DNA of 12,539 nt from an uncultured Parabacteroides sp. (GTDB taxonomy: Bacteria > Bacteroidota > Bacteroidia > Bacteroidales > Tannerellaceae), in assembly GCA_937890135.1 (NCBI GenBank), contig CALBYC010000135.1, forward strand, positions 1 through 12,539, written 5' to 3'. This document shows, piece by piece, positions 6,997 through 12,539 of this stretch; positions within the stretch are counted from its first letter, which is position 1, and every line of letters begins with the position of its first letter. A program made the position numbers and the translations under genes. The notes beneath the pieces were generated by a model. It saw nothing but the letters and a program-made list of their open reading frames with translations. It made no database searches and was not told the origin of the DNA.

Positions 6997-7048
6997 AAAA
7001 GTTGTGCCGGAAAAGGAATAAACCTCACCGGCACAACAAAACTTTTTT
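6995..7048. terminator. Bidirectional intrinsic terminator
   Basis: GTTGTGCCGG (7001-7010) pairs perfectly with CCGGCACAAC (7028-7037), with an inner AGG/CCT pair in the loop. It is flanked by A6 at 6995-7000 and T6 at 7043-7048, so either strand gives a stem followed by a U tract. It lies between the convergent barrel and ferritin genes, only 4 nt past the barrel's stop codon. Confidence 0.88.
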
Positions 7049-7072
7049 AATAGTTGCCTATGCTATCAGCAA

Positions 7073-7558
7073 TTATTCTCTTTTACCTAATTGGTGGTCG
7101 AGAATGCCATAGTGATGATCACCATAGTTTTTCAAATCATTCAGAATGTTTTTCGCTGTAGATTCTTCTTCAACCTGTTCACGAACGAATCCGTATAAGA
7201 AATCGCTTGTCGCATGGTCTTTTTCCTCTTCGGCGAGGTCGACCAACTTGTCAATCAATTCAGATACGTACTTTTCGTGCTTGTAGACATGCTCGAATAC
7301 TTCTACAGGAGATCCCCAGGCAGTCGGAACAATATTTACCTGGCCTATGACGATATCGCCACCGCGGTCGATGGTATAATCGATTAATTGATAGGCATGG
7401 GTAAGTTCTTCTTTAGACTGAGCTTCCATCCATTTGGCAAAACCATTTAAACCTTCTTTTTTGAAATAAACCGCCATTGCCAAATAAAGGTTTGATGACC
7501 ACATTTCTGCATTCACTTGTGTGTTGAATGCATCTGATAATTTAGTACTTAACAACAT
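7073..7558 (-). CDS. ftnA: Ferritin (bacterial non-haem, FtnA type)
   Basis: An iron-storage protein whose subunits assemble into a 24-mer cage, oxidise Fe(II) and store Fe(III). The 161-aa product is a four-helix bundle with a complete ferroxidase centre. Site A has Glu18 (in AEMWSSN), Glu51 and His54 (in KEELTHAY). Site B adds Glu95 (in YKHEKY), Gln128 and Glu131 (in REQVEEE). The length matches bacterial FtnA. There is no haem-ligand Met as in bacterioferritin, so FtnA is preferred. The ATG at 7558 is chosen because family members begin directly with the first helix; an upstream in-frame TTG at 7594 would overlap the promoter. It follows the acyl-CoA dehydrogenase gene by 44 nt on the same strand but likely has its own promoter. 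Confidence 0.95.
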   Translation of the reverse strand: MLLSTKLSDAFNTQVNAEMWSSNLYLAMAVYFKKEGLNGFAKWMEAQSKEELTHAYQLIDYTIDRGGDIVIGQVNIVPTAWGSPVEVFEHVYKHEKYVSELIDKLVDLAEEEKDHATSDFLYGFVREQVEEESTAKNILNDLKNYGDHHYGILDHQLGKRE

Positions 7559-7591
7559 GACATTATTATTTAAAAAGTTTGTAATGCGGTG

Positions 7592-7624
7592 CAAATTTCG
7601 TATTAATGTCTGTATAAATCCAAA
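7592..7624 (-). promoter_or_regulatory. Promoter of the ferritin gene
   Basis: Read leftward, TTTG (7621-7624), a 21-nt spacer and GAAATTTG (7592-7599) match the Bacteroidota consensus with one mismatch in the -7 box. The -33 element lies in the last codons of the acyl-CoA dehydrogenase gene. It would let ferritin respond to iron or oxygen independently of the Etf operon. The leader would be about 27-30 nt. Confidence 0.5.
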
Positions 7625-9303
7625 TCTTTTGGACTAAATTTTTCTATGAAAGTGTGAATTTTATCTATTTCGGCCTCCCCGTAACGAACATAAACTTCTG
7701 CGGAACGCCTGTAAGAGTCATCTACGTTCGCATCCTGCAACAGCAAGTATCCAAATACGCAGTGGGCCGCTGCCTCCACCAAACGGCGGGCGTGGAAGTC
7801 GATATACTCGTTGTCCTTGGTGGAAGTTACCTTTTCGACCAAAGTGGCATATTTGCTTGTCATGGCTTGCAATCTTGCATGCAAAGGCTGCAACTCCTCC
7901 TTGTATTCTATTTTGTCGTATTCGTTCAGTTGGTTCAGGTAAGTACCGGTCGTCACGTGACGTATGGCTGCTACCACCTGCAATTGGGTTGTCCCTTCGT
8001 ATATATTCGTAATGCGAGCATCGCGGTAGATACGTTCGCAAGCATAGTCTTTCATGAAGCCGGAACCGCCGTGGACCTGAATGGCGTCGTAGGCATTCTG
8101 GTTGGCATATTCGGTAGTCATGCCTTTCCCTAACGGAGTGAATGCGTCAGCCAGTTTGCTGTATTTTTTGAGTTCTTGACGCTCCTCCGGCGTTAATTTG
8201 CGTTCTTTGGAAATGTCATCCAATGCTTTATAAATATCGACGAATCTGCATGTTTCATATAGCATGGAACGTGAAGCATCGGCTTTTGCGCGCATTAAAG
8301 TCAGCATTTCGTAGATGGCGGGGAACTTTTCGATGGCTTTGCCAAACTGCTTGCGGTCTTGCGCGTATGCATCAGCTTCGCGGCAGGCAGCTTCGCTTAA
8401 ACCTACGGCTTGCGCCATGATACCGAGACGGGCTCCGTTCATCAGTGCCATGACATATTTGATAAGTCCTAATTTGCGGTCGCCGCATAATTCCGCTTTT
8501 GCATTTTTGAATACCAACTCGCACGTTGGAGACCCTTTGATACCCATTTTGTTCTCGATACGGCGGACGTTCACACCTCCGTTCCTCTTGTCGTAAATGA
8601 ACATGGAAAGTCCTCGCCCGTCCCGTGTACCTTCTTCGGACCGGGCCAATACCAAATGGACATCGGCGTCGCCGTTTGTTATGAAACGTTTAACCCCGTT
8701 CAAGTACCAATGGCCATCCGCTTCGTTGTACGTGGCCTTCAACATAACCGACTGCAGGTCTGAACCGGCATCCGGTTCTGTCAAGTCCATGGACATGGTT
8801 TCCCCGGCACAGATGCGAGGCAAGAAACGTTGGCGTTGGTCTTCGTTGCCAAATTCATAGAGAGTTTCCGCACAGTCCTGCAGTCCCCATAAATTCTCGA
8901 AGCCTGCATCAGCGCGGGAAACGATTTCGGCAGCCATGATGTAGGGTACGATTGGGAAATTAAGGCCATTATACCGGCGAGGCATGGATATGCCCATCAA
9001 GCCGGCCTCGCGTACCGCTTTCAAGTTTTCTTGTGTGCCGGAAGCATAAGTTACGCGCCCATTCGCCACGCTTGGCCCTTCATGGTCAACCCCTTCTGCG
9101 TTGGGGGCAATCGTTTCGCCTGCGATTTCTCCGACAATTTCCAAAACTTTCTCATAACTGTCCATGGCATCCTCAAAATCTTGGGGAGCATAATCATATT
9201 TGTCTTTATCGGCAAAGCCGCGCTCCTTCAGCTCGACAATGCGTTTCATCGAAGGATGATGCAAATGATGTTTTAAGCTGGGATTATCTGTATAGTAATT
9301 CAT
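7603..9303 (-). CDS. Acyl-CoA dehydrogenase, long Bacteroidota type
   Basis: A flavoenzyme that removes two hydrogens from the alpha-beta carbons of an acyl-CoA (or runs in reverse as an enoyl-CoA reductase) and exchanges electrons with the electron-transfer flavoprotein encoded beside it. Seen in the 566 aa: an N-terminal helical domain, the signature LTEPDAGSD (174-182), the FAD-contact segment QVHGGSGFMKD (409-419) and the catalytic Glu436 in IYEGTTQ. It is about 180 aa longer than the classical butyryl-CoA dehydrogenase, with a charged insert at about 355-385 and a C-terminal helical extension after about 450, so it belongs to the long acyl-CoA dehydrogenase type. Chain-length preference cannot be read from the sequence. 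Its ATG overlaps the etfA stop codon by one base (TAATG), so translation is probably coupled. Confidence 0.95.
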   Translation of the reverse strand: MNYYTDNPSLKHHLHHPSMKRIVELKERGFADKDKYDYAPQDFEDAMDSYEKVLEIVGEIAGETIAPNAEGVDHEGPSVANGRVTYASGTQENLKAVREAGLMGISMPRRYNGLNFPIVPYIMAAEIVSRADAGFENLWGLQDCAETLYEFGNEDQRQRFLPRICAGETMSMDLTEPDAGSDLQSVMLKATYNEADGHWYLNGVKRFITNGDADVHLVLARSEEGTRDGRGLSMFIYDKRNGGVNVRRIENKMGIKGSPTCELVFKNAKAELCGDRKLGLIKYVMALMNGARLGIMAQAVGLSEAACREADAYAQDRKQFGKAIEKFPAIYEMLTLMRAKADASRSMLYETCRFVDIYKALDDISKERKLTPEERQELKKYSKLADAFTPLGKGMTTEYANQNAYDAIQVHGGSGFMKDYACERIYRDARITNIYEGTTQLQVVAAIRHVTTGTYLNQLNEYDKIEYKEELQPLHARLQAMTSKYATLVEKVTSTKDNEYIDFHARRLVEAAAHCVFGYLLLQDANVDDSYRRSAEVYVRYGEAEIDKIHTFIEKFSPKDLDLYRH

Positions 9304-10319
9304 TATTTCGAATTCTTCTTGTAATACTTAATCATTTTGGGAATAACCTCTTCCACGGTACCGTTGATTATGTAATCAGCGATTGCGTTGATAGGGGCAT
9401 TTTCATCGTTGTTGATAGAGATGATGATGCCAGAGTCTTGCATGCCGGCGATATGCTGTATCTGTCCCGAAATGCCGCATGCAATGTATAATTTGGGATG
9501 CACCGTCAAGCCTGTTTGGCCGATTTGGCGGTCATGGTCGCAGAATCCGGCGTCTACCGCGGCGCGGCTGGCTCCTACTTCCGCATGTAGTTCTTTTGCC
9601 AATTCGAATAACATGTCGAAGCCTTCTTTCGACCCCATGCCATAGCCACCGGCGATGACGATCGGAGCGCCTTTCAGGTTGTGTTTCGCTTTTTCGACAT
9701 GGCGGTCGATTACCTTGATGACATAGTCTGTTTCTGGTACGTATTTGGCCACGTCATGCCTGATGACTTCTCCCCTGTGGCTCGCAACGGCTTCTTTTTT
9801 CATCACGCCTTCGCGTACAGTCGCCATTTGAGGGCGGTTTTCCGGATTGACGATGGTTGCCACGATGTTTCCTCCAAAAGCAGGACGAATTTGGTACAAC
9901 AGGTTCTCATAGGTCTTGCCTGCTTTTTTGTCTTCGTAGGAGCCAATTTCCAGTGAGGTACAGTCTGCAGTCAAACCGCTGGTCAGGGCAGATGAAACAC
10001 GTGGGCCCAAGTCACGCCCGATAACCGTTGCACCCATCAGGCAGATTTGCGGATGCTCTTCTTTGAAAAGGTTGGTGAGGATTGATGCGTGAGGCAATGT
10101 GGTGTAAGGGAATAGCCCCGGAGCATCAAAGACGTGCAATTTATCAACTCCGTAAGGGAAAACCTGCTTTTCAACACCGTCCAGGCTGTTGCCGGCAACG
10201 ATGGCCTCCAACTGGCATCCTAATTGATTTGCCAGTTTCCGACCTTTGGTTAGTAGTTCCAAACTTACATCGGCGACGGTTGTGCCTTCAAGTTCACAAT
10301 ATACGAATACATTATTCAT
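9303..10319 (-). CDS. etfA: Electron transfer flavoprotein alpha subunit (FixB family)
   Basis: It forms a dimer with EtfB, holds FAD, and carries electrons between the acyl-CoA dehydrogenase and a downstream acceptor. The 338-aa product has the N-terminal alpha/beta domain (residues 1 to about 190) and the C-terminal FAD domain. In the latter, GGYGMGSKEGF (224-234), GASRAAVDAG (249-258), QIGQTG (265-270) and the family signature LYIACGISGQIQH (277-289) followed by INNDENAPI contact FAD. Order and completeness match functional EtfA. It lies 18 nt after etfB, with AAGGA shortly before the ATG, and overlaps the acyl-CoA dehydrogenase gene by 1 nt. The three genes form one operon. Confidence 0.96.
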   Translation of the reverse strand: MNNVFVYCELEGTTVADVSLELLTKGRKLANQLGCQLEAIVAGNSLDGVEKQVFPYGVDKLHVFDAPGLFPYTTLPHASILTNLFKEEHPQICLMGATVIGRDLGPRVSSALTSGLTADCTSLEIGSYEDKKAGKTYENLLYQIRPAFGGNIVATIVNPENRPQMATVREGVMKKEAVASHRGEVIRHDVAKYVPETDYVIKVIDRHVEKAKHNLKGAPIVIAGGYGMGSKEGFDMLFELAKELHAEVGASRAAVDAGFCDHDRQIGQTGLTVHPKLYIACGISGQIQHIAGMQDSGIIISINNDENAPINAIADYIINGTVEEVIPKMIKYYKKNSK

Positions 10320-10337
10320 TGTCCTTGTGTTCTATAT

Positions 10338-11213
10338 TTATCCAATCGTATGATTGGTTAATAGTTCAACAATCAAATTTTCTATATCTGCATCCGAGCC
10401 TGTGAGGGTTTTGCTTTCCTTTGCTTGGAATACGATATTTTGTACAGTCTTTACTTTGGTAGGAGAACCGGACAGGCCACATTGTTTCAGGTCACCATCG
10501 ATGTCTGCGACAGTCCATTCTTGGATGTTCAGGTAAGGGCGTGCCGCATACAAATCAGCATGCTTCAATTCTCCGTTTTTCTCCTGCTTGCCCAATGCGT
10601 ATTTGTATTTTTGTATCAATTTGGCATTACGTGGGCGGCAAGGCGCAGCGGAACCATTTACGGTAATGACGATAGGCAATGGCCCTTCTACCGTTTCGAC
10701 CCCTCCGTCGATATGGCGTTTCACCGTGACTTTTCTTGCTGTTTCATCGACATTCAGCACCTCCTCCGCGTAAGTGATTTGACTTAGCCCTAACTTCTCT
10801 GCGACTTGCGGGCCTACTTGGGCGGTGTCCCCATCGATCGCTTGTCTGCCTCCGATAATGATGTCATAGTCATTTATTTTCTTGATGGCAGTAGACAACG
10901 CATATGAAGTAGCCAATGTATCTGCCCCTGCGAAAGCACGGTCAGAAAGTAAATAACCATTGTCTGCTCCTCGATACAATCCTTCGCGGATAATTTCTGC
11001 AGCACGTCCCGGTCCCATGGTCAGCAGAGTGACTGTTGATCCCGGATGAGCATCATTTAGGCGTAGGGCCTGTTCCAAAGCGTTCAAGTCTTCCGGATTA
11101 AAAATAGCAGGAAGGGCAGCTCTGTTCACTGTGCCGTCCTCCTTCATGGCATCTTTGCCCACATTTCGTGTATCTGGAACTTGTTTAGCTAATACGATTA
11201 TTTTTAAACTCAT
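10338..11213 (-). CDS. etfB: Electron transfer flavoprotein beta subunit (FixA family), clostridial type
   Basis: The partner of EtfA. It binds AMP in classical ETFs, or a second FAD in bifurcating ones. The ATG at 11213 gives 291 aa starting MSLKIIVLAKQVPDT, as family members do; an in-frame upstream start at 11243 would lie inside the promoter. Notable segments are VPDT (12-15), INPEDLNALE-like FNPEDLNALE (38-47) and GGRQAIDGDTAQVGP (121-135). The last motif is typical of the clostridial Bcd-linked group and differs from mitochondrial-type EtfB. A C-terminal segment, CGLSGSPTKV (245-254), is also of that group. It heads the operon etfB-etfA-acyl-CoA dehydrogenase. Whether the complex bifurcates electrons to ferredoxin is inference only. 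Confidence 0.95.
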   Translation of the reverse strand: MSLKIIVLAKQVPDTRNVGKDAMKEDGTVNRAALPAIFNPEDLNALEQALRLNDAHPGSTVTLLTMGPGRAAEIIREGLYRGADNGYLLSDRAFAGADTLATSYALSTAIKKINDYDIIIGGRQAIDGDTAQVGPQVAEKLGLSQITYAEEVLNVDETARKVTVKRHIDGGVETVEGPLPIVITVNGSAAPCRPRNAKLIQKYKYALGKQEKNGELKHADLYAARPYLNIQEWTVADIDGDLKQCGLSGSPTKVKTVQNIVFQAKESKTLTGSDADIENLIVELLTNHTIG

Positions 11214-11240
11214 CTTTATAGATATTGGATTCTTTGTCTG

Positions 11241-11271
11241 CAAATGTAACTATTAAATTGTGATTAAGAAA
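11241..11271 (-). promoter_or_regulatory. Promoter of the etfB-etfA-acd operon
   Basis: Read leftward, TACATTTG (11241-11248) is a full -7 match and TTTC (11268-11271) sits 19 nt upstream as a near -33 match. The leader would be about 20 nt. The site is interleaved with the rightward fkp promoter. Confidence 0.65.
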
Positions 11272-11290
11272 TAAATTATGGTTACTTTTG
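11258..11290 (+). promoter_or_regulatory. Promoter of fkp
   Basis: TTG (11258-11260), a 22-nt spacer and TACTTTTG (11283-11290, full match to TAnnTTTG) form a Bacteroidota-type promoter. It would leave a leader of about 80 nt before the ATG at 11378. Within that leader GAAACC (11328-11333) can pair with GGTTTC (11346-11351) across a 12-nt loop; this hairpin is weak. Confidence 0.5.
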
Positions 11291-11377
11291 TGTATGTTTC
11301 CAATGAAATCCAGAGGAAAACATATTTGAAACCTGTGCTTGTCGGGGTTTCGATGGTTTGAAAATAAAAGAAATGCT

Positions 11378-12539
11378 ATGTATAAGACATTGTTATCATT
11401 GCCTCCCAATTTGGTCAATAGTTTTTATGAACTGGAGGGCGTTGATCCGGGCGAGTGGTTTTGTGCATCTGATCCGGTTGGTGCAAGGTTGGGTTCTGGT
11501 GGCGGGACGACTTGGTTGTTGGAGTCTTCTTGGCGGAATGAAAGTATCGGTGTCTCTTTTGAGGATTGGTTGAAACGAGGGAAGCGGATTTTGCTGCATG
11601 CCGGTGGGCAGAGTAGGAGGTTGCCTGCTTATGCTCCGTCAGGCAAGGTGCTGACCCCCATCCCTGTGTTCAGATGGGCGCGCGGACAGCGTTTGTCCCA
11701 GAATCTGCTTTCATTGCAATTGCCTTTGTACCGGAAGATCATGGAGCGTGCTCCAAGTTCATTGCATACGTTGATTGCTAGCGGGGACGTTTATATTCGT
11801 TCGACCGCCCCTTTGCAAAATATACCGGATGCCGATGTGGTTTGCTATGGATTATGGGTGGATTCCAGTTTGGCAACACATCATGGAGTATTTGTGTCTG
11901 ACCGCAGAACTCCCGATGTGCTGGACTTCATGTTGCAAAAACCGTCTTTGGAAGAATTGAGGGAATTTTCAGAAACCCATCTGTTCTTGATGGATATCGG
12001 CATCTGGTTGCTCAGTGACAAAGCTGTAGGCTTGTTGCAGGAACGTTCGAAGAGTGCGGACGGGGAAAGGTGGAAGTTCTACGATTTGTATTCGGATTTT
12101 GGCCGTGCGTTGGGAACGCATCCTGCTGTTTCTGATGAAGCTATTAATCAATTGTCTGTTGCGATTCTTCCCTTGCAAGGCGGGGAGTTTTACCATTATG
12201 GAACAACGCCGGAATTGATATCTTCCACTTTGGCGGTGCAGAATTTAGTGGCGGACCAGCGTCTTATCATGCAACGCAAGATAAAGCCTCATCCGGCTAT
12301 GTTTGTTCAAAATGCCATGATCGGGAAGCCTCTGACTTCTGCCAATTCAAATATTTGGATTGAAAACAGCATGGTTGGCAAGAATTGGACTTTGAACGAC
12401 CGGCATGTGATTACAGGCGTGCCAGTGAACGATTGGCACATCGAACTTCCTGCCGGAATATGTTTGGATGTCGTCCCTTGGAAGGAGCAAGATTTCGTGG
12501 CCCGTCCGTATGGATATCATGACTTGTTCAAAGGGGGGC
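11378..12539 (+). CDS. fkp: Bifunctional fucokinase/L-fucose-1-phosphate guanylyltransferase (N-terminal part)
   Basis: It turns free L-fucose into fucose-1-phosphate and then GDP-L-fucose, which Bacteroidales use to decorate capsule and O-glycoproteins. The frame opens at the ATG at 11378 and stays open to the window edge, giving 387 of an expected roughly 950 residues. Visible is the guanylyltransferase half: GSGGGTTWLL (39-48), the nucleotide-binding HAGGQSRRLP (74-83) with the PSGKVLTPIP lead-on, and YGLWVD (157-162). The start of the beta-helix domain follows (about 305-360; IWIENSMVGKN and later turns). In Fkp the guanylyltransferase is N-terminal and the fucokinase C-terminal, so the kinase half lies beyond the edge. 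The start is supported by the match of MYKTLLSLPPNLV to the Fkp N-terminus. No frameshift is seen. It is divergent from etfB. Confidence 0.95.
   Translation, partial: MYKTLLSLPPNLVNSFYELEGVDPGEWFCASDPVGARLGSGGGTTWLLESSWRNESIGVSFEDWLKRGKRILLHAGGQSRRLPAYAPSGKVLTPIPVFRWARGQRLSQNLLSLQLPLYRKIMERAPSSLHTLIASGDVYIRSTAPLQNIPDADVVCYGLWVDSSLATHHGVFVSDRRTPDVLDFMLQKPSLEELREFSETHLFLMDIGIWLLSDKAVGLLQERSKSADGERWKFYDLYSDFGRALGTHPAVSDEAINQLSVAILPLQGGEFYHYGTTPELISSTLAVQNLVADQRLIMQRKIKPHPAMFVQNAMIGKPLTSANSNIWIENSMVGKNWTLNDRHVITGVPVNDWHIELPAGICLDVVPWKEQDFVARPYGYHDLFKGG

Noticed and set aside
7559..7594. TTG start at 7594 for ferritin
   Set aside because: It overlaps the promoter -7 box, and the extra residues are absent from the ferritin fold, which begins with the helix at 7558.
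1..12539. CRISPR array, insertion sequence, prophage, tRNA or attachment site
   Set aside because: No regularly spaced repeats, transposase or integrase motifs, cloverleaf or flanking duplications were seen when reading both strands.

Overview
The window carries ordinary chromosomal genes of a member of the Bacteroidota, most likely order Bacteroidales (Bacteroides/Parabacteroides-like). The reasons are: the start of a bifunctional fucokinase/GDP-fucose pyrophosphorylase (Fkp type), several promoters of the Bacteroidota form (TTTG, about 20 nt, TAnnTTTG), a single-RRM RNA-binding protein, an acyl-CoA dehydrogenase of the long (about 566 aa) type, and mostly A-rich leaders without a Shine-Dalgarno sequence. 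There are no tRNA or rRNA genes, CRISPR arrays, transposases or phage genes that I can see. I did not find a new defence or mobile system.

Left part (1-5094): the 3' end of an OmpA-like envelope lipoprotein (+) faces a small L-rhamnose/L-fucose mutarotase (-), with two hairpins between them. A compact divergent promoter region (about 1230-1278) separates the mutarotase from a rightward cluster: an RluA-type pseudouridine synthase broken by a one-base deletion, then dsbD (transmembrane disulfide reductase) and mazG (NTP pyrophosphohydrolase), the last two overlapping by 4 nt.

Middle (5095-7072): a gene-free stretch of about 350 bases holds a strong 15-bp hairpin and possible promoters. Then come an 81-aa RRM RNA-binding protein and a 408-aa predicted outer-membrane beta-barrel of unknown function. 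A bidirectional hairpin terminator separates these from the leftward genes.

Right part (7073-12539): a leftward operon etfB-etfA-acyl-CoA dehydrogenase, with a ferritin gene close behind it that seems to have its own promoter. The EtfB looks like the clostridial (Bcd-linked) class, so the three proteins probably form an acyl-CoA dehydrogenase/electron-transfer flavoprotein system. Divergent from it, fkp starts at 11378 and runs open off the right edge. It salvages L-fucose to GDP-fucose for surface glycans.

The most useful points are the rluA frameshift, the unusually strong Shine-Dalgarno sequence before mazG, the structured gap before the RRM gene, and the unassigned beta-barrel.
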